Source: Arcobacter porcinus
Lineage (GTDB): Bacteria > Campylobacterota > Campylobacteria > Campylobacterales > Arcobacteraceae
Assembly: GCF_004299785.2 (NCBI RefSeq)
Contig: NZ_CP036246.2
Span: 310,001-374,000, forward strand
Direction of reading: 5' to 3'
Length of the DNA stretch: 64,000 nucleotides
The notes beneath the pieces are model-generated. The model had not been told where the DNA came from. It worked only from the letters and a program-made list of their open reading frames with translations, and did no database searches. A program made the translations under genes and the position numbers. The stretch's first letter is position 1. Each line of letters starts with the position of its first letter. This document shows positions 19,726 through 27,928 of the stretch, piece after piece.

Positions 19726-20097
19726 TTATTCCTCTTTTTCTTTAGATTCTTTCATCTTTTCATAATATTTTCGTCTATACTCTTTTAACTCTTCTTTTTT
19801 TCTTTCTCTGTATTCTTTGTCATAATCAAGTCTTTTCTCTTTATTCTTTTCATAATAATCTTTTTTCTTTTCTTGATACTCTTTTATTTTATTTTTTATA
19901 ATATCTTGTCTATTATCAATATACTCTTTTTGACTTTTAACGATAGACTTAATCTTTTCTAAAAAAATCTCTTCTTTTAGCTCATCATCATAATCTATCT
20001 CTTTAGAGAGTTTACTCTTTAAATAATAAGCTCTTTTTTTAAGTTTATGCTTATTTAAATTTCTCTCTCTTCTTTTTTTTAATTCTTCAAAATCCAT
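19726..20097 (-). CDS. Highly charged helical protein of unknown function
   Basis: A 123-residue protein made almost wholly of Lys, Glu, Arg, Asp and Tyr, with many repeated Tyr-Glu-Lys/Arg-Lys units in the last 60 residues. It is predicted to be a long coiled coil or single alpha helix, without membrane segments or Cys. I do not recognise a family. It lies between flgG (15 nt upstream) and the SPOR-like gene (0 nt). The composition makes spurious translation possible, but the tight spacing and intact frame support a real gene. Confidence 0.65.
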   Translation of the reverse strand: MDFEELKKRRERNLNKHKLKKRAYYLKSKLSKEIDYDDELKEEIFLEKIKSIVKSQKEYIDNRQDIIKNKIKEYQEKKKDYYEKNKEKRLDYDKEYRERKKEELKEYRRKYYEKMKESKEKEE

Positions 20098-20112
20098 AAC
20101 TATAAAAAACTA

Positions 20113-20901
20113 TTAATTCTTTAATCTATTTACAGTATCTAGCATACTATCAGCTGTTGTAATTGCTTTTGAGTTTGCTTCATAAGCTCTTTGAGCAGTA
20201 ATCAAATCAACCATTTCATTTACTAACTTAACGTTAGATGTTTCAAGCATAGCTTGTCTAAGTCCACCAAATTGATCTGTTGTTGGATTTCCTTCTTGAA
20301 CATCCCCACTAGCATCTGTTTGTAAAAATAAAGAGTCACCAAGTGGAGATAAACCAGCAGGATTTATAAAATCAGCTAAAATAATTTGACCAAGCTCAAT
20401 AGTATCACCAGTTTGTGGATCTCTTGCTGTTACATATCCATCTTTAGCTATTGATATATCTTTTGCATTTTCTGGTACTACTATTTGAGGTTCAAGCGCA
20501 TATCCATTACCATTTACAATAGTTCCATCTGCATCAAGTTTAAAATTACCATTTCTTGTAAAAGCAATTTCCCCACTTGGCATAGTTATTTGGAAAAAAC
20601 CTCTTCCAGTTATTGCTACATCAAGTGGATTTCCTGTTGGTTTTATATCACCTTCAGTAAAGTTTTTTTGAATATTTCCAAGTCTAACCCCAAGACCTAC
20701 ATCAATTCCAGTTGGATTTAAAGTATCTTGGCTTGTTTGACCAGCTGTATAATTTAAATTTTCATAAATTAAATCTTGAAACTCGGCTCTATCTTGTTTA
20801 AAACCAGTTGTGTTTACGTTTGCAATATTATTAGACGTAACATCAATTTGATGTTGCATAGCATTCATTCCTGTTGCTGCTGTGTATAGTCCTCTAATCA
20901 T
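20113..20901 (-). CDS. flgG: Flagellar distal rod protein FlgG
   Basis: Distal rod protein of the flagellar basal body, built outside the inner membrane. The 262 residues match FlgG. The N terminus (MIRGLYTAATGMNAMQHQ, then SNNIANVNTTGFKQ) is the rod signature, the central part has the GRGFFQITMPSG motif, and the C terminus ends VNEMVDLITAQRAYEANSKA followed by a coiled segment. It is transcribed away from the main flagellar block, divergent from cheY, while its usual partner flgF is on the other strand. Confidence 0.95.
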   Translation of the reverse strand: MIRGLYTAATGMNAMQHQIDVTSNNIANVNTTGFKQDRAEFQDLIYENLNYTAGQTSQDTLNPTGIDVGLGVRLGNIQKNFTEGDIKPTGNPLDVAITGRGFFQITMPSGEIAFTRNGNFKLDADGTIVNGNGYALEPQIVVPENAKDISIAKDGYVTARDPQTGDTIELGQIILADFINPAGLSPLGDSLFLQTDASGDVQEGNPTTDQFGGLRQAMLETSNVKLVNEMVDLITAQRAYEANSKAITTADSMLDTVNRLKN

Positions 20902-20930
20902 AGCTTCTCCATATTTTTGAATTAAAAATT

Positions 20931-20936
20931 ATTATA
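20931..20936 (-). promoter_or_regulatory. Candidate -10 element for flgG
   Basis: TATAAT on the minus strand lies 29 nt before the flgG start in the divergent flgG-cheY region. No good -35 is seen. Confidence 0.5.
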
Positions 20937-21004
20937 TGTAAAAATGTATTAATTTTAGATAAAGATAATAGAATATTTTAAGTAAAAATTTAAATCATTT
21001 CTAT

Positions 21005-21010
21005 TATAAT
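21005..21010 (+). promoter_or_regulatory. Candidate -10 element for cheY and the flagellar block
   Basis: TATAAT lies 42 nt before cheY in an AT-rich divergent region of 151 nt. Upstream are T-rich tracts that suit the -35-less Campylobacterota sigma70 promoter. I found no sigma54 (GG-N10-GC) or sigma28 pattern here by eye. Confidence 0.5.
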
Positions 21011-21052
21011 GCAATACTTATTGAAATATTTTAATATAAAGAGGGCATAAAT

Positions 21053-21424
21053 ATGAGAATTCTAATAGTTGATGATAGTTCAACAATGAGAAGAATTATT
21101 GGAAATGTTGTAATGCAACTAGGATTTAGTAAAGATAGTTTTGATGAAGCTGAAGATGGTTTAAAAGCTTGGAAACTACTTACAGAAGGCAATTATGACA
21201 TTATATTAACAGATTGGAATATGCCAAATATGAATGGTTTAGAACTAGTTAAGAAAATAAGAAGTGAGGGAACTCATCAAAAAACACCAATTATTATGAT
21301 TACAACTGAAGGTGGGAAAAGTGAAGTTATTACAGCTTTAAAAGCAGGGGTTAATAACTATATTGTTAAGCCATTTAATGCAGAAGTTCTAAAAGAGAAA
21401 TTAGACGGTGTTCTTAAAAAATAA
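21053..21424 (+). CDS. cheY: Chemotaxis response regulator CheY
   Basis: A single-domain receiver protein of 123 residues that binds the flagellar switch when phosphorylated by CheA. Acidic pocket Asp7-Asp8, phospho-acceptor Asp54 (LTDWNMPN), Thr84/Thr85 (MITTEGG) and Lys106 (YIVKPF) are all present. There is no output domain. It lies 18 nt before the cheZ-like gene and opens the flagellar block. Confidence 0.93.
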   Translation: MRILIVDDSSTMRRIIGNVVMQLGFSKDSFDEAEDGLKAWKLLTEGNYDIILTDWNMPNMNGLELVKKIRSEGTHQKTPIIMITTEGGKSEVITALKAGVNNYIVKPFNAEVLKEKLDGVLKK

Positions 21425-21442
21425 CATAAAAGGGTTTTTATT

Positions 21443-22279
21443 ATGGGAATGAGTCAAGAAGATATTGAAGCTTTGATGGGTGGAATTGAACTTCCACAAA
21501 ATGAATCAAAGCAGGATATAGAAGATTTAAATAAACAAGTTGATACTGATGAAATAGAAGCTTTATTAAATAATGCTCTTGATGAAGAGAAAAATACTAT
21601 GCCATCAGCAAAAGATAATAAAATCGAAGAAATCGGTACATTATTAAATGAGATTGAAAATAGTGATAATATAATTGAAAACTCTTCTAAAGAAACTATT
21701 GATAAAGATGAGATTGGTAAAGAGTGGTCTTCATCAAAGATAAATGAAGGTGTTTTCCCATTTCCAGCTGAAAATGATACAAAAGTTGTAAGTCAATTAA
21801 GTCAAGTTGCAAATGATTCTGAAGAAAAAGTATCACAAATATTTGATGTTTTAAGTTTGGCACTTGATAATAATGGTGAAATAAGAAATAGAATTAAATT
21901 ATATGATGATTATGTTGCTTCTCAAAAAACTCTACTAAATCAACTTTGTGATAAGTTTCCAAATATTTCTCAATTCAAAGAACAACTTGAAAAATCAAAT
22001 GAGTTTGAAAACTCTTTAAAAGATTTAAAAATAGTTTTAGATAATGAAGATGTACATATTTTCCAAGGTATGGAACTTATGCAATTTAATGACATAAATA
22101 GACAAAAAATCGAAAGAGTTATGTCTGTTATTAGAAAATTATCAAAATATCTAAATAATCTTTTTGAAGATGATTCTTCAAATGATATTCCTATGGCAAA
22201 ACATATTCATGGAGATCAAGATACAGAAGATTTAGTTGGAGATGATTTAGATAAATTAATTGCAGAGTTTAACAAATAA
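21443..22279 (+). CDS. cheZ: CheZ-like CheY-P phosphatase with FliM-type N-terminal motifs
   Basis: A 278-residue protein next to cheY. The long helical middle contains FNDINRQKIERV, in which Asp217 and Gln221 keep the Asp-x3-Gln catalytic spacing of CheZ. The C terminus ends in a short acidic motif (DDLDKLIAEF) like the CheY-binding tail of CheZ. Unusually, the N terminus has MSQEDIEALMGG and, 30 residues on, DTDEIEALLN, both close to the SQxEIDALL CheY-P-binding motif of FliM. The protein is very acidic between about 15 and 100. This is a remote CheZ of the Campylobacterota type; the role is likely but not certain. Confidence 0.75.
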   Translation: MGMSQEDIEALMGGIELPQNESKQDIEDLNKQVDTDEIEALLNNALDEEKNTMPSAKDNKIEEIGTLLNEIENSDNIIENSSKETIDKDEIGKEWSSSKINEGVFPFPAENDTKVVSQLSQVANDSEEKVSQIFDVLSLALDNNGEIRNRIKLYDDYVASQKTLLNQLCDKFPNISQFKEQLEKSNEFENSLKDLKIVLDNEDVHIFQGMELMQFNDINRQKIERVMSVIRKLSKYLNNLFEDDSSNDIPMAKHIHGDQDTEDLVGDDLDKLIAEFNK

Positions 22280-22291
22280 TAAGGAGCTAAT

Positions 22292-23008
22292 ATGAATCAA
22301 GGTGTTTATCCATTAGCTGCTTCTATGGTTAATCAAATCAATAGATTAGATCAAATAAGTAATAATCTTGCAAATGCTGATACGATAGGATTTAAACAAG
22401 AAGGGACAGCTGAAACTACTTTTAATTGGTATTTACAAAGAATGGAAAATAGTCCTAAAAAGAAGTTTGTAGAATCAATTACAATAAATAATATTCCAAA
22501 AATTGATACAAGATATACAGATCCTCATATGGGAGCTATTAGAACAACAGGGAATGATCTTGATTTTGCACTAAATTCATATGATACATTTTTTAAGATA
22601 CAAGATGAAAATGGTGATATTTTATATACAAGAAATGGTGCATTTAAAAATCAAGATGGATTTTTAGTAGATGGAAATGGAAATAATGTATTAAATCAGG
22701 ATAATGAAGCAATAATTATTGAAGATAATTTTCAATTGCAAATTGGTATTGCACAAACTGGTTTTAAAAACTTAGAGAAAGTTGGAGATAATAATTATAG
22801 AGCACTTAATCTTGATTTAGTTGAAAATCTTGAAAACAATGATAATCAAATTATTCTTGGAGCAGTTGAACAATCGAATGTTAATAGAGTAACAACTATG
22901 GTTGAATTAATTGATGCACACAGAAGATTTGATCAATCACAAAAAGCAATTAAAACAATAGATGATTTGAATGCAGGTCTTATAGAAAAAATAGGAAATA
23001 CTAGATAA
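22292..23008 (+). CDS. flgF: Flagellar rod protein, FlgF-like
   Basis: A proximal rod-type protein of 238 residues. It has the rod/hook N terminus (about 16-35, QINRLDQISNNLANADTIGF), a central TRNGAFKNQDGFLVDGNGN motif and the C-terminal coiled segment MVELIDAHRRFDQSQKAIKT. It lacks the characteristic FlgG N terminus and length and is shorter than FlgG, so FlgF is the best call. It starts 12 nt after cheZ and overlaps flgB by 1 nt (TAATG). Confidence 0.82.
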   Translation: MNQGVYPLAASMVNQINRLDQISNNLANADTIGFKQEGTAETTFNWYLQRMENSPKKKFVESITINNIPKIDTRYTDPHMGAIRTTGNDLDFALNSYDTFFKIQDENGDILYTRNGAFKNQDGFLVDGNGNNVLNQDNEAIIIEDNFQLQIGIAQTGFKNLEKVGDNNYRALNLDLVENLENNDNQIILGAVEQSNVNRVTTMVELIDAHRRFDQSQKAIKTIDDLNAGLIEKIGNTR

Positions 23009-23403
23009 TGAACGCAAGTAAAGTTTCACAAACACTTTTTGAACAGTTGAATTTCAGGGGTGAAAGACAAAAAGTAATATCGAGTAATATTGCAAATATA
23101 AATACTCCAAAATATAAAACAAAAGATTTGGTTTTTGAACAAGAGTTAAAACAAGAACAAATTTTACAAATGACAAGAACAACAACATCTCATATGCATA
23201 ATATTGATTATAGAGCAAGTAATAATCCAAGATTAATTAAAGTTCCAAATTTGATTGAGCAAAATGATGGAAATAATGTGAATTTAGATAGTCAAATGAG
23301 TGAACAAGCAAAAAACAAGGTTATATTTGATGCTATTCAAACATCTATTAAAAGAGATTCAAAACTATTCAGATCTGTTATTGATGCATCTGGTAAAAAT
23401 TAA
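23008..23403 (+). CDS. flgB: Flagellar basal-body rod protein FlgB
   Basis: A proximal rod protein of 131 residues, with the N-terminal heptad region LNFRGERQKVISSNIANINT (about 14-33) and a C-terminal QTSIKRDSKLFRSVI helix. The length is that of FlgB. In many bacteria flgB is followed by flgC and fliE; here those genes lie 17 kb away in the same block. It is read with flgF and is followed 12 nt later by fliF. Confidence 0.92.
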   Translation: MNASKVSQTLFEQLNFRGERQKVISSNIANINTPKYKTKDLVFEQELKQEQILQMTRTTTSHMHNIDYRASNNPRLIKVPNLIEQNDGNNVNLDSQMSEQAKNKVIFDAIQTSIKRDSKLFRSVIDASGKN

Positions 23404-23415
23404 TTAGGATAAATA

Positions 23416-25134
23416 TTGCTAGAACAGATAACAAAATTCATAAACAATCTAAATAAAGTTCAGAAAATTGCAGTTTTTGGTGGAATAGGATTATTAGCAG
23501 CAATTATAATAGGTTTTTTACTTTTTACAACTTTAAAGAGTGAAGATAAAAAATTAAATTTTATAATAGCTTCAAATCTTACACAAGCTGATGTTATGAG
23601 AGCTACTGAAGAGTTAGAATCCGCTGGAATAGAATTTATTGTTACAGGAAGTGGAAGCAATCTTACTCTTAAAACTTCACAAGAGTTTGTCAATATTGCA
23701 AAGATAAAACTTGTAACAAGTGAAGCTTCTACAAATAAACATGTGGGTTGGGAGATTTTTGAGAAATCTACTATTGGAACAACAAATTTTGAGAACAAAG
23801 TTAAATATTTAAGAGCACTAGAAGGAGAACTTAGTAAAAGTTTAGAAGCACTTTCTAGTGTTTTAAAAGCGAATGTTAAAATTGCTATTCCAAAAGAGAC
23901 TATCTTTACAGAAAAAAAAGCTGATACAACTGCATCTGCTGTTATTACACTAAAACAAGGATTATATTTAACTCAAAAACAAATTGATGGTATTAAAAAT
24001 TTTATTGCATCAGCTGTTTCTGAATTGAAAGTTGAAAATATTCAACTAATAGATAGTGATGGTAATTTATTAGAGTTAAATGCAGATGATATAAATAATC
24101 AAAGATCAACAATTCAAACAAAATATAAAGAGAAATTTGAAGAAGATTATGAGAAAAAAATAATAACTTTACTTGAACCAGTTGTTGGTTATGGAAGAGT
24201 TGTTGCAAAAGTAAATGTAAACTTAGACTTTGTAAGAAAAGATATAGAAGAAGAGATTTTTGCACCACAAGGAACAGTAAGATCTCAGCAAGTTATTGAA
24301 AGTTCAAATAGTGCAACAGGAATGCCAGATGAGATAGAAGTTGTTGGAGTTGATAATAATATTCAACCACCACAAGTCGCAAATGAAGGAAATAAAATAT
24401 CTTCAGAAGCTGAAAGTTCTAATACAGTTACAAATTATGAGATATCAAGAAAATTGATATCTCAAAAAGATGCAAACTTTACAAATATAAGAAGAGTTAC
24501 AGCATCTGTTTCATTTGATTCTATGGTTTTAAAAGATCACCCAAATAAAGAAGAGTTTTTAGCAAGTCTTGAATCATTGGTTGAAGATGCTATAGGATAT
24601 GATAAAAATAGAGGAGATAAAGTCTCTGTAAAAGATTTCAAATTTGTTGGATTAAAATCATATAATGAAAATGGTGAGTTAGTTGATGAATTTGGAAATA
24701 TTATTTCATCTGGTTCAAAAAATTATTTAAGTGCATCAAATATTAAAGAAGTTTTAGATGAGTATAAAGATTATATACAATACTTAATTGTTGGATTAAT
24801 TCTTTTTATATTTTATAGAAGATTTGTTTCAAACAGTGAATTAGTAATTTTAGGAGAAGGTAAAAAAGAGGAATTAACTGTTGATGATGATGATTTAGTT
24901 AAAGATATGTTAGCAGGACTTGAAAATGAATTAGATCAAAACACTGCTCAAGGAAGATTGAAAACTAAGGTAAAAAGTCAGATTTTAAATAATATTGATG
25001 GATTAGATGAAGAGTCAGCAGCAAAATATGAAGTATTCATTGAAGAACTAGATAGAGAAATAAATAACAACCCAGCCGATATAGCAAGAATGATTGAGCT
25101 ATTATTGAGTGAGGGAAATGTTAATTTTAAATAA
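23416..25134 (+). CDS. fliF: Flagellar MS-ring protein FliF
   Basis: The MS ring, on which the export gate, rod and C ring assemble. The 572 residues have a first membrane helix at about 17-42, a periplasmic region with ring-building motifs (for example the ASAVITLKQG strand) and a second helix at about 453-472 (YIQYLIVGLILFIFY). The cytoplasmic tail that binds FliG follows. It starts with TTG, which gives the expected N terminus (MLEQITKFINNLNKVQK). It is followed closely by fliG. Confidence 0.96.
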   Translation: MLEQITKFINNLNKVQKIAVFGGIGLLAAIIIGFLLFTTLKSEDKKLNFIIASNLTQADVMRATEELESAGIEFIVTGSGSNLTLKTSQEFVNIAKIKLVTSEASTNKHVGWEIFEKSTIGTTNFENKVKYLRALEGELSKSLEALSSVLKANVKIAIPKETIFTEKKADTTASAVITLKQGLYLTQKQIDGIKNFIASAVSELKVENIQLIDSDGNLLELNADDINNQRSTIQTKYKEKFEEDYEKKIITLLEPVVGYGRVVAKVNVNLDFVRKDIEEEIFAPQGTVRSQQVIESSNSATGMPDEIEVVGVDNNIQPPQVANEGNKISSEAESSNTVTNYEISRKLISQKDANFTNIRRVTASVSFDSMVLKDHPNKEEFLASLESLVEDAIGYDKNRGDKVSVKDFKFVGLKSYNENGELVDEFGNIISSGSKNYLSASNIKEVLDEYKDYIQYLIVGLILFIFYRRFVSNSELVILGEGKKEELTVDDDDLVKDMLAGLENELDQNTAQGRLKTKVKSQILNNIDGLDEESAAKYEVFIEELDREINNNPADIARMIELLLSEGNVNFK

Positions 25135-25143
25135 GGATAAGGT

Positions 25144-26154
25144 ATGGCAATAAACGCATATAATGATATTGATATATTAAAAGGTATGTCAATGATAGAA
25201 AAAGTTGCTAGATTTTTTGTCCTTATTGGAGAAGAGTCAACGGTAAAAATTTTCCAATATTTAGATCAAGAGTATGTTGAACAAATTTCAACAGCAATTA
25301 CTCAAATACAATCAATAAATAAAGAAGTTTCTTTAGCAATTTTAGAAGAGTTTCATTTATATACAAGAACAAAAGGATTTATTAGTTCAGGTGGTTATGA
25401 TTTTGCTAAAGAGATTTTATATAAATCGATTGGTCAAGAAGCTGCTGATGAAGTTTTAGAAAAACTTTCAAGAATGAAACTAGCAAATCAAGCATTTTCT
25501 TATCTTGATGGTGTAAATCCAAAACAGTTAAGTGATTTTATTAAAGATGAATCTCCTCATACAATAGCTGTTATTTTATCTCATATGGATCCTTCAAAAT
25601 CAGCTGATGTTTTAATGGAGTTAGATGAAGAGACTAGAGTAAAAGTAAGTATTCAAATAGCAACTATTAAAGACGTTTCTCCTGATGTTGTAAGAACTAT
25701 ATCAGCTGTTTTAGAAAGAAAACTAGAATCATTATTATCATCTATTGTTGATGTTGGTGGAGTTAAAGTTGTTGCTGATATGCTTAATAAAATGGGACCA
25801 AAAGCTATTGATATTCTTAAAAATATTAATGGAATTGATACTTCACTTGCAAATAGAATTAAAGATAATATGTTTGTATTTGAAGATTTATTAGAGCTAG
25901 ATACAGAGTATATTATGAAGATTATTCAAGGAGTTGAATCAGCTGATATAGTTGTTGCTATGAAAAATTCAACTGAAGAGCAGATTGAAAAAGTTACAAG
26001 TGCTATGTCGCAAAGGGTTAGAGATAGATTTAATGAAGAGTCTGAAATGCTTACAAAAGTTAAAATTAAAGATATTGAAGCAGCACAAAGAAGAATGTTG
26101 GCTGTTGCTCAGAAGATGATAGATGATGGAGTTATAGAAAGGGAGAATGGTTAA
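25144..26154 (+). CDS. fliG: Flagellar motor switch protein FliG
   Basis: C-ring protein coupling stator force to rotation. The 336 residues have three armadillo-like domains. The middle domain carries DESPHTIAVILSHMDP (about 133-148), equivalent to the EHPQT motif, and the C-terminal domain contains the charged helix region (LEDLLELDTEYIMKII-type) used for torque. The start lies 9 nt after fliF and the stop overlaps fliH by 1 nt. Confidence 0.96.
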   Translation: MAINAYNDIDILKGMSMIEKVARFFVLIGEESTVKIFQYLDQEYVEQISTAITQIQSINKEVSLAILEEFHLYTRTKGFISSGGYDFAKEILYKSIGQEAADEVLEKLSRMKLANQAFSYLDGVNPKQLSDFIKDESPHTIAVILSHMDPSKSADVLMELDEETRVKVSIQIATIKDVSPDVVRTISAVLERKLESLLSSIVDVGGVKVVADMLNKMGPKAIDILKNINGIDTSLANRIKDNMFVFEDLLELDTEYIMKIIQGVESADIVVAMKNSTEEQIEKVTSAMSQRVRDRFNEESEMLTKVKIKDIEAAQRRMLAVAQKMIDDGVIERENG

Positions 26155-26888
26155 TGGCAGAAAGTATTTTTGCTAGTGCTAAGATATTAAGTAATAGTGA
26201 TAATGTTTCAAAATATGAACTTAGTAATTTTTCTAAGAAATTAAAATATGAAGATAAAAAATTAGAAGAAAACCATGAAAACATCAATGAAATAGAGAAT
26301 CCACAAGAAGAGATAAAAGTAAATGAAATAGTTGTGCCTCCTGTGCCAATTATTGATAATAGTGAAGTTTTAAATAAAATTGAACCAATATTTTCAGAGT
26401 TTTCAAGTTTAGCTATAAAAATGGAACAAATCTCTCAAAAAATATTATCAATAGAAGGTGATATTGTCTCAAAAAATAAAGAATTAGATTCTCAAGTAGT
26501 TAAAGCTATAAAAGATTTACAACAAAGTGCAGAATTTTTCGAAAAAACAGCTACACAAGTAGAGAGTAGAATGTTAAAAACAGCAATAGGAATTGCGAAA
26601 AAAATTATTGCTATTGAACTTGGAGAAAATTCTACAAAAATTGCTAAACAGACTATAAAACAGCTTTTAGATAAAGTGAAAAATGCAACAAAAGTAAGAA
26701 TTCATCTAAATCCAAAAGATTATATAGTTTTAAAAAAAGAGCTTGAATTAGAGAATCATATTGAGTTAATTGAAGATATAAATGTTGTTGCAGGTGGTGT
26801 AGTAATTGCTAGTAATATTGGAAATTATGATGGAAATATTGAAGCAAAAATATCAACAATGCTTGAGTCTTTGGATTTAATTATATAA
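26154..26888 (+). CDS. fliH: Flagellar assembly protein FliH
   Basis: Regulator of the FliI ATPase and part of the export stator. The 244 residues have a variable charged N-terminal part, a coiled-coil middle (about 75-140) and a conserved C-terminal domain (IGIAKKIIAIELGENSTKIA, then VRIHLNPKDYIVLKKEL) typical of FliH/YscL. The ATG overlaps the fliG stop (TAATG). fliI is not next to it but 20 kb downstream in the same block. Confidence 0.9.
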   Translation: MAESIFASAKILSNSDNVSKYELSNFSKKLKYEDKKLEENHENINEIENPQEEIKVNEIVVPPVPIIDNSEVLNKIEPIFSEFSSLAIKMEQISQKILSIEGDIVSKNKELDSQVVKAIKDLQQSAEFFEKTATQVESRMLKTAIGIAKKIIAIELGENSTKIAKQTIKQLLDKVKNATKVRIHLNPKDYIVLKKELELENHIELIEDINVVAGGVVIASNIGNYDGNIEAKISTMLESLDLII

Positions 26889-26899
26889 AAAAGTTTTTG

Positions 26900-26908
26900 T
26901 GATATAAT
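26900..26908 (+). promoter_or_regulatory. Extended -10 promoter before fliN
   Basis: TGATATAAT, an extended -10 with a perfect TATAAT, lies 29 nt before the fliN ATG in the 49-nt gap after fliH. It may give an internal start for fliN-flgD-flgE. No -35 hexamer is evident. Confidence 0.6.
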
Positions 26909-26937
26909 AATTTGAAATTTTTTAACAAAGAATAAAA

Positions 26938-27225
26938 ATGGAAATTAGTGAAAGAGTTTATGATTTATTAGTAGATACAGAAATTGTTGTTGATGTAATG
27001 CTAGGATATACAAATATCTCAGTTGGAGAGTTTTTAAAACTAAACGAAGGAGATATTATATCACTTCACAAACCAGCAGGTAGTGGTGGAGAAATATATG
27101 TAAACTCTAGGATCATTGGAACAGGTGATATTATAGTTATTGATGAAAAATTAGCAGTTAGAGTTCAAGATGCTATGGATTCAGATAATGTTGTAAGATA
27201 CTTTTTCGATGAACACATGATTTAA
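26938..27225 (+). CDS. fliN: Flagellar motor switch protein FliN
   Basis: A C-ring SpoA-domain protein of 95 residues, with TEIVVDVMLGYTNISVGEFL followed by LNEGDIISLHKPAG and the EIYVNSRIIGTGDIIVIDE strand pair. FliN forms the base of the C ring with FliY/FliM and binds FliH. A second SpoA protein, fliY, is 9 kb downstream; a true fliM is not in the window. It is followed 10 nt later by flgD. Confidence 0.93.
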   Translation: MEISERVYDLLVDTEIVVDVMLGYTNISVGEFLKLNEGDIISLHKPAGSGGEIYVNSRIIGTGDIIVIDEKLAVRVQDAMDSDNVVRYFFDEHMI

Positions 27226-27235
27226 GGAGCAAATT

Positions 27236-27913
27236 ATGGCTGACGGACTATCAATAAACACAGGAACAGATAAATATGGAAATCAATATACGCAAAGTAT
27301 AAGTAATGATCAACTAACAACAAATGATTTCTTAAAATTGATGATTGAAGAGTTGAAACTTCAAGATCCAACAAAACCTATGGACTCTGCAAAAATGCTT
27401 TCAACACAGATGCAAATGAGCACATTAAATGCAAATATGGAGATGATAAAATCTTTACAAGCTATTCAAACAGCATTTACTCAATCATCGCTTTCAACAG
27501 CTGTTGGAATTATTGGAAAAGATGTTGAAAATGGTTCTACAAATGCTGATGGAGCTTTAAAAGCATTTACAATTGAATCTATTGAGATGGTAGATGGTGA
27601 AGTTATGGCAATAGGAAGAGAGTGGCTATATTTACATCAAGGAATTGTACTTGAAGATGGTGAAGGTGGATATAAAGCTGCAAACTATGATGAAACTGGA
27701 AATCTTTATAATGAAAAAGGTGAAAAAACTGGACAAACAATTGTTTTGGATAAGCTAGGAACACCAGCTGTTAAAGATGGAAAATTAGTTGTAAAAGATG
27801 TTGATGGAAATGAAGTTGTAAATCATAACTATGTACCAAGTGGTAAAAATACAATAATACTTTCGCAAGAGAAAGTTAGTATGCCATTCTCTTCAATTAC
27901 GAGAATTTTTTAA
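27236..27913 (+). CDS. flgD: Hook assembly scaffold protein FlgD
   Basis: Hook-capping scaffold protein of 225 residues, exported to guide FlgE polymerisation. The N-terminal third has the diagnostic segment LTTNDFLKLMIEELKLQDPT with STQMQMSTLNANMEMI (about 28-75), then a beta-rich middle. The C terminus is short, ending in an ILSQEKVSMPFSSI strand. It precedes the two hook genes by 15 nt, which fits its role. Confidence 0.92.
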   Translation: MADGLSINTGTDKYGNQYTQSISNDQLTTNDFLKLMIEELKLQDPTKPMDSAKMLSTQMQMSTLNANMEMIKSLQAIQTAFTQSSLSTAVGIIGKDVENGSTNADGALKAFTIESIEMVDGEVMAIGREWLYLHQGIVLEDGEGGYKAANYDETGNLYNEKGEKTGQTIVLDKLGTPAVKDGKLVVKDVDGNEVVNHNYVPSGKNTIILSQEKVSMPFSSITRIF

Positions 27914-27928
27914 TCAAAAAGGATTAAC

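Noticed and set aside
21443-21600. FliM rather than CheZ for the gene after cheY, because of the EIEALL motifs
   Set aside because: The protein has no SpoA domain or FliM middle domain, and the Asp-x3-Gln helix and tail fit CheZ.
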